A stretch of DNA of 64,000 nucleotides from Phallus indusiatus. Taxonomy: Eukaryota; Basidiomycota; Agaricomycetes; Phallales; Phallaceae. Below the pieces are notes generated by a model. The model was not told where the DNA came from. It was given only the letters and a program-made list of their open reading frames with translations, and did not search any database. How positions within the stretch are numbered: position 1 is the first letter of the stretch; each line of letters begins with the position of its first letter. Where the stretch lies: NCBI GenBank assembly GCA_027605045.1, contig JAQFWX010000013.1, positions 744,001-808,000 of the forward strand. Reading direction: 5' to 3'. The position numbers and the translations under genes are program-made. This document shows, in pieces, positions 24,101-35,215 of this stretch.

Positions 24101-24853
24101 ATGCAGCGACGAGGACCCGGACTAGCTGCGTTTGAACGCCACACCCAATCACTTACATCGTATACGGAGCTATCGAATACCCTCAATGCAACACAGATTG
24201 CCAACTTGCATTCACAGCTGGATCACTTCCGCGCACAGCTATCGCGCTTTGCTATCGAACATCGCCAACAAATACTCAAAGACCCGCCATTTCGTCATCA
24301 ATTTCAAAAGATGTGCGCAGAAATTGGCGTAGATCCCCTTGCAGGCCCGAAACGCGGCGGATGGTGGACTGAAATTCTCGGTGTGGTTGGCGATTGGCAG
24401 TATGAACTTGGTGTCCAGATTGTGGATATCTGCGTTAGCACGAGGGAACGCAATGGCGGCATGATTGAAATGGGCGAATTGCTACGGCTTTTGATGAAAT
24501 TACGTGGTGGAAATGGCAAGGTCACCGAGGAGGACGTTGTTCAGAGTATCAAAACTTTGAAACCTCTGGGAGCTGGATATGAAATTGTGGACGTTGGAGG
24601 ACGTAAGATGATCCGCAGTGTTGTGAAAGAGCTTGATAGCGATGGGGCCGTCGTTCTTGGCATTGCTCAACAGTCCGACGTTGGTGGCAAAGTGACTGAA
24701 CAGTTGCTTGTTGACTCTAGAGGATGGCAGTATGGGCGAGCACGGGTTGTGTTGGAAAACATGTTGTTTAGAGATGGCCTTTGTTGGGTGGATGAACAAG
24801 ATCCAAAGGGAAGAGTGTATTGGTTCCCCTCCGCGTTAAGTTGGGAAGAGTGA
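24101..24853 (+). CDS. SNF8: ESCRT-II subunit Vps22/EAP30
   Basis: Vps22 is a core ESCRT-II subunit that works with Vps25 and Vps36 to sort ubiquitinated cargo into multivesicular endosomes. The protein is a single exon. MQRRGPGLAAFERH matches the conserved N-terminus, so I prefer the ATG at 24101 over 24089. Hallmarks follow: FRHQFQKMCAEIGVDPLAGP, GWWTEILGVVGDWQYELGVQ, GGMIEMGELLRLL, TLKPLGAGYEIVDVGGRKMI, then the second winged helix ending DGLCWVDEQDPKGRVYWFPS. At about 250 residues it matches the family length (about 230-258). The stop is at 24851-24853. Being intron-free is unusual for this window. Confidence 0.93.
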   Translation: MQRRGPGLAAFERHTQSLTSYTELSNTLNATQIANLHSQLDHFRAQLSRFAIEHRQQILKDPPFRHQFQKMCAEIGVDPLAGPKRGGWWTEILGVVGDWQYELGVQIVDICVSTRERNGGMIEMGELLRLLMKLRGGNGKVTEEDVVQSIKTLKPLGAGYEIVDVGGRKMIRSVVKELDSDGAVVLGIAQQSDVGGKVTEQLLVDSRGWQYGRARVVLENMLFRDGLCWVDEQDPKGRVYWFPSALSWEE

Positions 24854-24908
24854 TTGTATTATTTATTTCTCCGTATTATATACATTATCCTATACTGTAA
24901 CATAATCG

Positions 24909-26439
24909 TCATGACGAAGCAATCTTCGCATCCTTAACAAACTGTAACACAAGTTGTAATCGGGAGCTTTCATCTTGAGCCCCCTTTAGCCACCACTGCA
25001 ACATAGCTAACTTCTCCTGACGAGATAAAGAAGATCCCCAAATCCTACATCAAATTAGTCGGATATACATGGAACTCAATGTCCAGTTGAAGCTTACATG
25101 CCACGCTCTTCCAAAGCTTCCGTTAGCTCTCCGTCTTGTAAAGATGCCCCGTTGTTCTCTCGCGAAAGAAGGGTATCATCCTCTGCAATATACCTAAGAT
25201 GTCGAGATATTATGTTATGCTGGAAAAACGATGGTCCATATGTCCATCTTGCAAGAACCCTGTATATCCATATTTTTTCAGCGAAAGGTCTAAACGCAAA
25301 GACTCAAATACTACCGTACCCTGCAACACCCTGTGACAATTCTGACGACAATGAAGAGACGCCTCTCTGTGAAAGCGTGGAAATTGATTGTAGTTTGTCA
25401 AGTTGTGATTTAAGAATCGCCATATGTGAGCGCTGCTTTGTCCGCCTCTTGGCTTCGATCCTTTCACGTTGACTGGGGAGAAGGCATGTGGATGGTAATA
25501 GACCTGGCGCGTAAAGGACGATGAAGGGAATCGCTTCTTCAAGAACAGCAAGGGTAAGGACAAAAGGTAGTAATCTTTAACACCGATAGTATAAAAAGTA
25601 AGCTTTTTGAGTATAAAACGACGTTGAAGATACATACTTCAATAGATCCCGCTTGTATTGCCGCACAAAACGTGTTTCGGACCTGGTCATAGACACATCT
25701 TCCCCTTTTGCTTTGGCTTCCCTTATCCGGTTTTTTATAGCTCCGACTTGATTTCGATGGGTGACCAAAACTAACTTCAAACCACCATAATAGAACCAGA
25801 AATACTGCTTGAGATTGTGCCACAGAACCGCTGGTTTGGACGCCCCTTCTGGTGGTGGTTTGAAAACGCCCCTCCTGACCGCGTCGTTAAAATCATATTT
25901 GGTGGATTCAATAGCTCCAAGATGTTCAGATGACTGCTGAATCGACTCCGTATTGGTGAGACTTGAAGAATCTGGTGCGGACTGAGACTGCGGGACGACT
26001 GAGTTCTGTGGTGGTGGCGGACTTGAGGTCCGAGCTTCTTTAATAACTTTCTTCGGAGCAGGTCGCAAATCAACCTTAGGTTTACTAGATTGAGGTGTAC
26101 CAATTGGAGGCAACCCATCGCCTTGTTTAACTTTTCTTTGTTGCTCTGGGAAGGTTGAATAGCGTCGGCGGGATCGCAAGATACCCGAGTGGCTGCGTGA
26201 AGGCACCGAGACCAGAAGATAACTTCTTGACGAGTTATCCATGATGAAAGGTATATTGGAATAATGCTTGCATCTTGAAAACGAATGTGCGGGAGTAGAA
26301 GCCGACTTTGAGACCCGTGTCACCGTCCTACCAGAAAAGCAAAAGATATCCGGGTGAGTCAAATTGTAACCAAAGAATAAGAAGATTTCGACAGTAATTA
26401 CCATTCCTTGAGAAGGGGTGTATTTATCGACCTAATCAT
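24909..26439 (-). CDS. LETM1-like mitochondrial inner-membrane protein
   Basis: This is a LETM1 ribosome-binding-domain family member, related to fungal Mdm38/Ylh47-type proteins that act in mitochondrial K+/H+ homeostasis and translation coupling. A first exon at 26439-26404 (MIRSINTPLLKE) spliced past a roughly 70-nt intron to TVTRVSKSASTPAHSFSRCK gives an Arg/Ser-rich presequence. After a Pro/Ser-rich linker comes LWHNLKQYFWFYYGGLKLV and the core RETRFVRQYKRDLLK-type block. The next exon contains PFVLTLAVLEEAIPFIVLYA followed by PGLLPSTCLLPSQRER. The C-terminus has coiled, charged segments and an LQDGELTEALEERG helix. The stop is TGA at 24911-24909. No EF-hand is seen. The family call is firm; the paralogue (LETM1 or LETMD1-like) is not settled. 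Confidence 0.82.
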
Positions 26440-26898
26440 GAAGAGAGTCTGTTGTCAAAAGATTGAGAATATGTGTTCAGACGACCAAAGTCTTGAGAAA
26501 ATGACGAATCAAAAGTTATGGATGGGAATTGCGCCACTGGCAGAGTACAACGCGTCGATGCGGCTTCCTCGATGACAAATATGCCCTGTCACATTCCGAG
26601 TCACAGGTTTTTGACCTGCGTTTCTCCAACGTTCCGAGCCGCTTCTCAAATCAAGTTTGAACTTCAAATTACTAATTCGATTGACATTATAAAATCAACA
26701 AACATATAAAAATTAACCGTCCAGTTTTCAAAGCCGAACAAATAGAAGTGTTATCTAGATCTACCCAGAATTTCCTTCATTGAACAAGCACGTAAAAGAG
26801 CAACACGATTTTTAGAAGAATTTCGAACCAATATCACCTCCCAAAATTCCGAAACTTGATTATTCAAGACTATCGGAGCTTGTCAGTGAATGCTTTGG
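26440..26898. other. Intergenic, upstream of the LETM1-like gene
   Basis: I see no gene here. The only plus-strand frame (26518-26709) lacks introns, domain and promoter. Confidence 0.5.
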
Positions 26899-27084
26899 TT
26901 ATAGAGGAGCAAGCACACGCTTCACCTGGGCCAAGGAAGTCTTGACTGGTTCAATAGTGAAAACTTTTGAGGGCTGAAGAAAGCCCCGGGCAGCGTGCTC
27001 GCCATTTTGACGAGCCTTCTGGTGCGCGAACGCAGAGTAGGCAAAGACCGAGAGTATCAAGAGGGTAAGAGTTTTAACTTGCAT
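26899..27084 (-). CDS. Small secreted peptide, 61 aa
   Basis: The first 20 residues, MQVKTLTLLILSVFAYSAFA, form a clear signal peptide with an A-F-A cleavage site. The mature part is about 41 residues, basic, without cysteine, and ends in KR followed by the pentapeptide VLAPL and the stop. A TATA-like ATATTTAA lies about 50 nt upstream, so the gene looks real despite its size. The KR near the end could be a Kex2 site. No family is recognised, and the small size and missing cysteines argue against a typical effector. Confidence 0.55.
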   Translation of the reverse strand: MQVKTLTLLILSVFAYSAFAHQKARQNGEHAARGFLQPSKVFTIEPVKTSLAQVKRVLAPL

Positions 27085-27624
27085 GTTGTCTGAGAAGAAG
27101 AGATTTTTGTGCAGGTGCGGCCAGACTCTCTCTTAAATATCTCTCTGCCAAAAAAACGAGATCCACAAGATACATCCGGTTTGTTCGGGAATCAGTACAT
27201 CAATCTCAAATTTATGTAACAGGGCTGAAAGCCTAAAACATTCAAACCGATGAGTGGATGAAAAGATGGTTTGTTCGACTTTTCTTTCTGAGGAAAGTCG
27301 GTGACATATGACATAGTTAAGAGACTCGTTATTCGTCTTCTTTAATCATAAATCCATGAAACATTCACCAAAAGTCGAGACAGAATTTTCACGAGCCCGC
27401 CGGTTGCCTTTACTGACCCTGTGTAAATGGAAGAGCTGTCGTCAAGGGTAGTCCGCACAAATTCAGTTTAAGGAGGAAAATCCCCGAGCTCGCGGTATCG
27501 TCCCAACATTGTTCACATTTTTCCATGTGGTTTGGACTATGTATGTACTTATGTTCAAAACAAATTTCTACGTATATTACAATCAAAAACATCAAGTCAG
27601 ACTCGAGAAAGAAGGGGAGCAGCG
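27085..27624. other. Spacer between secreted peptide and GH92 gene
   Basis: This contains the small peptide's promoter (ttaaatat at 27133-27140, read on the minus strand) and the 3' flank of the mannosidase. No further gene is seen. Confidence 0.5.
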
Positions 27625-30600
27625 CTATCGGGCCTGAGCCCAACCCCCTGTCGATAGAGAATCCGGCAACGATCCACCGCAATTGTTCGCTTCGGCCTTG
27701 TTGCTAGTCAGTTGAATGGTGATATTGCCTCCGATACGGAAAGTATCATAGAAATCGAAGTGACAGTTGGATTCGGTTGGTACTCCGTTGACTAGGACTG
27801 ACTTTACGTATGCCGAGGCTCCAGAAGGAATTGTCTGAGCGACACTTTGTGGATCGAAGCCTTCGACATTAACCGTGGTCGATACGCCCAATACAGAATT
27901 GTGGATGGTGTAAGTAGGTAAGAAGGGACTTAACACTAAATATTGTGTTGTTGAAGGAACTACGAGAGTTACTTGGTAAACATTTCGGGGTATAGGAGAA
28001 TGCGACGACGCTTACCGGGGTACAAGCCTAAGAGATGGAAAATGAGCCAAGTGCCCATGGCACACTGATCATCGTTTCCTGGAAGACCGGCGGGTTCTAT
28101 ATGTATGCACAGTCATCATAAAAGTCAATCTTCATGCCATAATGCTGCCTTACCTATTCCAAAGTTCGTAAACACGACGTCTCGTACTTGTTCTATAGAA
28201 CTTGCAGGTTGATCCGCATAATGATATATAACGGGGGTCTGTGAGGCAGAATAAGCTATTGAAATATCTAGTTTTAACTACGAGCAAACCTACCTGGAAG
28301 GAAGGCTCGTTCCCGGGAGCGAAATAGCCTTTCTGTATAACAGTTGCTCAAACGAATTATTCATTGACTAGCTAACTTACCTTGAAGAAGTGATTTGCAC
28401 GTGAGACGAATGTCGCCTATTTTTCAATGAGTACACTTTGGGAGATAGGTATAAATTGAGATTATAGCTGACATCACCGCCCATTAGATCAATCAAATGA
28501 GCAACATCATGAGGTGCGAAGAACGAATATTCCCATGAAGAACTTATGAGATAGTAAATAGTAAGGTATTAATTCTTTATGAATAAGGGTTGAACATACC
28601 TCTCATAAAATCCAACAGTGTTATCCCTGGTTAAGGAACACTCTCGATTCTCGTCAGGATCGAGTGGTGAACAGTCAATTGGATTCGTGTTGTCGAATGT
28701 TCCGTTAGGGAAACGTTTTTGCATAAAACCTGGAAGTGTAAATATCTTCAAAGATAAATATTCTTGAAGAAAGGTCGTACCTTTGAAACCATCGCTGGTC
28801 ACGTCCGGATCCCAGACATTACGATAAAACTAGAGACAGATTTGGATACAGTCTATAAACATTTTTATGCATTTACCAAAGACTAAAAGTTCAAATATGA
28901 GTAGAGATTCTAAATCAGATTTGATGGATACATACTCTGTTTGCATAGTCGGCTTCGTCCGCAGTTTTGCCTAGAAGCTGAGCCACTTGACGGACACCAA
29001 AATCATTGAAAGAGTACTTTCAGAGGAGAATTACGTGAATACTTAAGGACATCAAACCAGTTAAGTGGTCACCTCAAGAGTCCTACTCCCTTCACGAGTT
29101 TGCATTCCGGTACTGCTAGTATCCAAGACATTTGCCGGAATGAAACCGTATTCCCTGCAAACCATGTCAACACAGCCAAAAGAATCATTAAACAGGGAGT
29201 AACGTACTTCAGCACGTTTACTTGTCTTCCTGCACATTGGAAAGTTATTCAATGTCTTTATTCAACATCCATCATTGTACAATAGCGCACCTTCAATGTT
29301 CCACTCGGGGGGATTGACCTGCGCATCGGTAACAAGAGCTGAATAAAGTTCATCGAGATCAACTCCCAGAGCTTGAGCTTCGTTATGATATTTGACAGCA
29401 AAATCGGCCAGAATTGGTACACCGTTACTTCCTCCTTGGGTCCATCCTGGCAAATTGTTCGAACGACACTAAAAACAGTAGTAAATCCCCTTTGCATTGC
29501 CAGGTAGCACAGATATATTTACTTCTGGGAGCCAGCCATTCTTACGCCAACCATCGATATAATTAGCAACTATGTCTGCGAAATCTTGGGGTGAATGAAG
29601 CGACATCCAAGGATAGAATGTCCGGAACTAAAGAATTCAGTGACAAACGTGAATTAATAGCTTGATCTTCGGAAGGGAAATCTTAATTACCGTATCCCAA
29701 GAACAGTAAAGGGAGTCGAAATATGGCGAGGTCGTATTGGCGAACAAACCTTGGCCCTCACCGGTTGCGTTATTTGGGGTAAGGAAAGATCGATATAAAG
29801 AGGAGTACAACATTTCCGTAACGTTTGGATTTGTATTTCCAACAGATATCTCAACTTTTCCCAATTTCTCGTTCCATAAATCTACTGAACGTTGTCTGAT
29901 TTCCGAAAATGTCGCATTTCCAATCTCAGTCTCAGCATTTTGACAGGCTTGTTCGACCGAAACGAAGGAGACCCCGACGCGAATATTGATCTCCGTTGGG
30001 TTATTAGCATACGAAAAGAGTGCACCGCTTTCATAGGGATTGCCACCAATCAAGTTCTTCGTAAGGTTGACGTGAGTCAATCCCAAGCCTGATATTATTG
30101 AGTATTGCGTATGTCTTATAATATTACAAATGCTGAAGTTATTCACCTTTGGCATCGAGATCGTAAATATCGGCGATCCAGACACCATATTCATCCAATT
30201 CCTGTTTCCCATTGTCCAAGATATCGTAGCAAGCAAAGGCCTTTGTAAGGAGGTTATTAACGTCTTGAAAAAAGACGAATCGGCACTGACCTGATAGGTA
30301 AAATCACCAGGTCCAAAACTAGTTTGGAATTAGATGTGAAGACTTCGCCATTCACTCTAGGCTTACCTTGGTTCCCATCGGCCACCGAGAGTAATTCTAC
30401 CTGCAACTGGGTCGATATCCATGACTCCACCGCTGAAGCCTATCACGGAAAAGATTAGAGCATTTTCACAAACATAGAGTAAATATTCTGACTATTTGGT
30501 AAATCATTTGACAAGTCCAGGACAAAGTACGGTTTGGGAGAATTCTTGGGAAAGGTGAACCGTTCCAAACCGGCCCGACGGGTTGAAGTGGCTTCGAGCT

Positions 30601-31308
30601 TTATGCTATTGTTGAGAGTAGTAGTGAAATAACCAGGAGCAGCATCTTAAACCCATACACAGATTAGTCAGTTAGTGGGGAGGAGCGAAGAAAAAAGGGG
30701 TAACCACCATCGGTCAAGTTTTTCCTGAATCGTAATCTATCCTCGACTTTGGTCAAGCAGGTATCGAAACCTCCGGGGCAAAACATGGGCATTATCTCGA
30801 AATTACCATACGAGCCTGACAATTTTTCAGAAAATCTCCGAGAACATGTTAAGCCATTGCAGTGGCTCACCGAGGGACGATCCAGTTCCACTGTCATGAA
30901 GCGGACTAAGGCCTCTGACCTGCTGTGTCGGGTCAAACACATATCCTGCGGGAGCATATCCGGTCATATCGATCGTAAATTTGGCCTTGAAAAAAGGTTT
31001 ACGAAAAGAAGAATGTGTCAATCCAGCTATCTCGTACCATGCCGAAAGGGACAGAGGCACCGGGACAAACATCTCCAAAGTTGTCAGTACCTAATAAATT
31101 GACAGTGAGATCCTAATGTAGTAGTGTTTACACATTCAACATTTTTACCAATGAATGGATTAACGAATTGCGTGTAGTCGATGGTCTTATTATTGGCAGC
31201 ATTCTTTATTGCAGCTGAAATTCGTTTTTGTTGCTCAGGGCTGGGCTGAGCATAGACAGAAATGGTTGTCGAAAAAAGAATGAGGCATAGATACTCAAAC
31301 CAGGCCAT
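27625..31308 (-). CDS. Secreted alpha-1,2-mannosidase, glycoside hydrolase family 92
   Basis: GH92 enzymes are calcium-dependent exo-alpha-mannosidases that trim mannose from N-glycans or mannoproteins. The start MAWFEYLCLILFSTTISVYA is a signal peptide. The first domain reads YTQFVNPFIGKN, then after an intron GYAPAGYVFDPTQQVRGLSP and HDSGTGSSLG, then GNFEIMPMFCPGGFDTC. Later exons give LGLTHVNLTKNLI, FVSVEQACQNAETEIGNATF, LYSSLYRSFLTPN and YCSWDTV. A region around 28500-28800 contains the NRECSLTRDNTVGFYE block. The last exon is a beta-rich tail, ending NNCGGSLPDSLSTGGWAQAR. At least 15 short introns are present. The block order matches the family; I see no disruption, though some middle exon edges are not resolved. 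Confidence 0.88.
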
Positions 31309-31882
31309 GAGGAGAAATGGGGGTGTTGATGGTTCATTTACTCTCGATGGGGGTATTTATAAAATCTATTAGCACTGGCGTACGCGCAAGAACTCTAGTG
31401 GAACCACTCAAAGAAATATCCGGACCATATGGGGAGACTAGGCTGTTATATTATTTATGGAAAAGAAAACGGAATGAATAGGATATCCACAAGATAAAGG
31501 CATTCCTCGTGATGATAATGGAGGCATCCCGATGTGTGCTGGCAGCGGCGCGCTTCGTCACGCTGGTTCGCGCTGGTCTCGGGTCACAAGCTCCTGTGTT
31601 CTGCGGGTCTCCTACCGAGCTCCTGAGGGTCTTTTGAGCTCATATGCGAGTCTTCTGGTCCTACCGCTCCAATCTCGTGCTCCTAACATCCTCATGGTTC
31701 CTCTTAATGAATTAGAGCTAAAGTTCGTGTCGAAGAAAGATAAGAGGGGTCGGCACGGACGCTTGGAGCGAAACATATGCAACCGGTGTAATTGCTTCTA
31801 TATCTAACGATGATTAAAACGGATGAAAATAACTCGCCAAAACATGTTGAAAAAATACACGTACCCGTGAGTCATAATCGGG
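31309..31882. other. Spacer between GH92 and peptidyl-tRNA hydrolase genes
   Basis: Apart from the GH92 TATA box no feature is supported. A 91-codon plus-strand frame at 31532-31807 has no family resemblance. Confidence 0.5.
31356..31364 (-). promoter_or_regulatory. TATA box of the GH92 gene
   Basis: On the minus strand TTTTATAAA lies about 48 nt upstream of the ATG at 31308, the expected spacing. Confidence 0.5.
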
Positions 31883-32606
31883 TCACGTCGTGGCTAGAAC
31901 TATCTTCTCGATATGTTGCCAGACAATACCGAGCCCTTCGACAGACCAGAAGTATTGTTCTGGTTTAGTAAGACGGCCCAGCACGTGTCTATCCACCTCA
32001 GATTTTCCTCTCCCTATGCCTATCCGAAGCCGATAGAACCTGTCATTTCCTAAGCTTGATATGACACTCCTGACTCCATTATGACCCTGAGCGGAACCGC
32101 CATTTTTAGGGGATATCTTAAGAGGCTCGTGCTCTAGCGAGTCATGTATGATAATAAGGTGGCTGGAACTAGGCGAGGAAATATGCTTCCTAAAGGAAGA
32201 AATAACAGCATGGCCGGAGACGTTCATCAATGGTTCTGGACAAGAGTTAGAGATTAGCTTAAACAAACAAAGGAAAATAGAAGGTGAAAATGACTGTACT
32301 TGGCTTGGCAAATGTGAATTCAACGGGAATACTTGTGGCGGATTTCTTGGTCGAAGCGATTGGTATCATTGCTGTTCCTTCCCAACAGTCCGTCGAAGAG
32401 TTGAAGGTCATGCGTACTCCAAATCGAGCGGCTAAGGAGTCGATGATCAAGTGACCCACACTATGATAATAATTAGGATAATGGTCATCACATTAAAACT
32501 CATGTGAGTATGAGTTGGGAACTTCGCAAAATTTCTACCTGTGTCTCGTCATGGGATGTGTAATATTTCCCAGTCCTGCTATTAGAAAATGGGGTATACG
32601 TTCCAT
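31883..32606 (-). CDS. PTH1: Peptidyl-tRNA hydrolase, bacterial-type (Pth1)
   Basis: Pth releases tRNA from prematurely dropped peptidyl-tRNA; the eukaryotic Pth1 form is usually mitochondrial. Exon 1 (32606-32539) reads MERIPHFLIAGLGNITHPMT; splicing across an intron gives TRHSVGHLIIDSLAARFG, restoring the RH-x-x-GH signature with the catalytic His. Later blocks are PLMNVSGHAVISSF, SHLIIIHDSLEHEPLKIS, GGSAQGHNGVRSVISSLG and RLRIGIGRGKSEVDRHVLGR. The conserved Asn (GLGN), His (RHS), Asn (MNVSG), Asp (IHDSL) and Asn (GHNG) are all present. The stop is at 31883. No obvious presequence precedes MERIP, so targeting is uncertain. Confidence 0.9.
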
Positions 32607-32736
32607 TACCGTAGTTTAGTAATGAAACTGTAAGGAAACGAGTCTCAAGTTAGGGCACAGACGTGAAGGATAGGTTAATGGAGATTTGAATTATGTCATC
32701 GAGCTTAGTCAGTAATCATCACCCTCACTTGTTTCC
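32607..32736. promoter_or_regulatory. Divergent promoter of PTH1 and TAF12
   Basis: Only 130 bp separate the two start codons, which lie on opposite strands. No clear TATA box is visible. Confidence 0.5.
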
Positions 32737-33988
32737 ATGTCTGCTCCCTCAAACATCGCAGATATACAGAAGTTGCTTGGTCCAACAAGTTCAACGGGCC
32801 CTTTAGGCCATTCAGAGCAAGAGGCTATGATTGCAAAGAGCCTCCCAGCCCTTCTGGAATTAGCGAAGCAAGGGAAGCTTACTGAGCAACAAAGGAAATA
32901 TGTATGGTTTATCTCTACGCTGGGTTTCTATGCACATTTACAATATATATCTTTTCGTAGGTTCAAGCTATAGTTGCTCGTCAGCATCGAACCCAGTCGC
33001 AATTGCAAACCCAGCCTCAGCCTCAACCTCAACCTCAGTCGTCTGGACAAACTCCGGCTCCAGCGGGAGCTACTCAGGCATGCACTCTGATTTTCAATTA
33101 TGGGATGGCTTTTAGACAGATGATATGTATAGGCTGCTTCTACATCAACAACGACAACACCAACGCCGACGACTACTACAAATCCAGCTCTTAAACGAAA
33201 GTCTCCTGGAGCAGATCCTCCGCTTTCTTCAGGCGTTGCACAAACACCGACTAGTAGTACTGTGCCTATCGCTAAAGATCCTGGACCTCAACCTTGGCCC
33301 AATACTTCAGCACCAGGACGGCCGACTCTGACAGGTGGACTGCCAATGGGACGAATGACCGGCAAGTCCAAAGAGCTCTCATTTGATGTTTTTATATTTA
33401 TACTACCTTTAGGCACACCTGCTTTATTAGAGCGTGTTCCTGAAGATTTATCTCTGTACGGGTTGGGAGACGTTCGAGTTGGTCCGAGAAAAATGTCACC
33501 CGCCGATCAAAGCATGCGCAAGTCGATACAGGATTTAGTATCTAGTATTGATCCTAATGTTCGAGTTGAGCCTGAAGTTGAAGACGTGAGTCAATTTCAG
33601 CCGTTCAACGTATGTGACTTAAACCGTTTGGTTGGCATGATATTAGCTATTATTGGATATTGCTGATGAATTTATCGACTCCGTCACGAATTTTGCTTGT
33701 CGTCTGGCGAAACATCGGGGCGGTGATACGCTGGAAGTTAGGGATCTACAGTTGCATCTTGGTACGTGAATCAACCTTAAATGATGAAGGAATAACTGAT
33801 AATCTTGTACAGAACGCAACCATAACATTAGGATACCAGGGTTTTCTTCGGATGAAACCCGAATGTCCAGTACTGCTGCAGGTACAGCTCCCGCGACCAA
33901 AAAGACGACTCAAGGAACCCATATGACGTTACGATCGGCTAGGTTGGCTGCTATACAGCAGGCTAAAAAGGACACAAAACTCGTTTAA
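32737..33988 (+). CDS. TAF12: TFIID/SAGA subunit TAF12 (histone-fold)
   Basis: TAF12 is an H2B-like histone-fold subunit shared by TFIID and SAGA. The start [17 protein letters not shown] leads into [20 protein letters not shown], followed by Gln/Pro- and Thr-rich low complexity spread over several exons. The histone fold begins [20 protein letters not shown] and [11 protein letters not shown], then splices to [20 protein letters not shown] and [19 protein letters not shown], then [10 protein letters not shown]. The stop is TAA at 33986-33988. A conserved core with a Q/P-rich N-terminal extension is usual in fungi. The gene ends 93 bp from the convergent RPC31 stop. Confidence 0.9.
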
Positions 33989-34080
33989 CAAATTATTGCT
34001 GTGCACTTGTTTTTTTGTGTTGTAGAGATACAGATGTATAACAGATTAAATACGCAATCCCAAGCATACGATATTGCATT

Positions 34081-34974
34081 CTAGTCATAGGTATCTAAAA
34101 CGGCATATATTTCACTCAATTATAATAATAAATGGCCAAGAAAACGTACCGCCGCCGCCACCGCCATCATCCCCCCCTCCTCTAGGACCTAAATAATCGT
34201 CGTCGTCTCCTTCTCCGTTGTCAAAGTACTCTTCGACATAATCGTTGTCGTCCTCCTCTTCGTCTTCATCATAATCCGGAGCCTCGTCCTCATCGTCTTT
34301 AGGTTTGTCATCGTCATCATCCTAACATAGAGGATCCACTTATCAGATTTCCAGAGTTGAGTAGAACGACTTACGTCTTCCGCTTCGCCTTGAAGCTCCT
34401 CCCGTTCTAAAGCGTCAAAGTTGGCTTTGGCCTTTTTGGTCTTTTTCTCAACTAATGAGTACGGGCTCAGCCTCGGAGAAAGAGAATACTTATAAGATGG
34501 AAGGTCAACAAACATGCCTTTCCTTTTTTTCTTGGGGTTAAAATATCCCTCAAAGATTCCTGAAGGAAAGAATTCGGGATTCAACTGACTCCGTTTTAGG
34601 GTGGGATGAGTATTGAGATTGGGTCTATACTTGTCAGAATATCGGGGAATGTCTATACTTATACCTGTCAGTTTGTACACCAAATTATGAGACTTCAGGA
34701 GCCATAACATACCTGTTGACACTTTAGGCTCGACAATATAATACGGAGATGCCCGCATTTGCCTTTCGAATTCCTGCTGATTTCTTATATCTTCCTGTTC
34801 TGACGGTGTTATTTGCGATAGCACAGGCAAGGGATCCATTGTAGGATAGAGCGCAGTTGGTTCTCTCGACAAGGTCGCCAATTCTGCAAACGATAGACCC
34901 ATTGGAGGCATAGCGGAGCCTCCATTACCACGACCACGACCTCGCCACCCGCCTCGACCACCTCCGCGCGACAT
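34081..34974 (-). CDS. RPC31: RNA polymerase III subunit RPC31 (RPC7-like)
   Basis: RPC31 belongs to the RPC82-RPC34-RPC31 heterotrimer needed for Pol III initiation. The N-terminus is an RG-rich tail (MSRGGGRGGWRGRGRG) followed by the core LSFAELATLSREPTALYPTM and QQEFERQMRASPYYIVEP. Later exons give IDIPRYSDKYRPN, LNPEFFPSGIFEGYFNPKKK and KANFDALEREELQGEAED. The C-terminus is strongly acidic (EDDNDYVEEYFDNGEGDDDD) with a Gly run. An intron from GTACGT to TTTTAG near 34150-34096 gives the ending GDTYD with stop at 34083-34081, close to the family's usual acidic, aromatic end. An alternative without that intron runs about 13 codons further. Confidence 0.87.
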
Positions 34975-35215
34975 TTACTGGACTTGCGCAAACGAGGATA
35001 GTAAGAACAGATGTGGACGTCGAGGAATAGGTCACCGGCAGATTACCGGCAGACCATGCCGGTGTTCGTTGGACTAGATTGCGTGCCGCGATTGACGCCC
35101 TTTTGGACAGGGTACTTTTCGAACTCCGCCGTGAGCTATACAAGTTAAAAGTCCGCTCCGCGTTTCTTTCTCTGCCACCCTCGCCCGTTGCTACCGCGCA
35201 AACCTCACAACCGCC
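34975..35215. promoter_or_regulatory. Divergent promoter of RPC31 and YRA1
   Basis: A 241-bp region separates the two start codons. It links a Pol III subunit gene with an mRNA-export factor gene, both growth-related. No single TATA element stands out. Confidence 0.5.

Noticed and set aside
31532..31807. Plus-strand 91-codon frame upstream of the GH92 gene
   Set aside because: It has no family resemblance and no promoter or splice structure.
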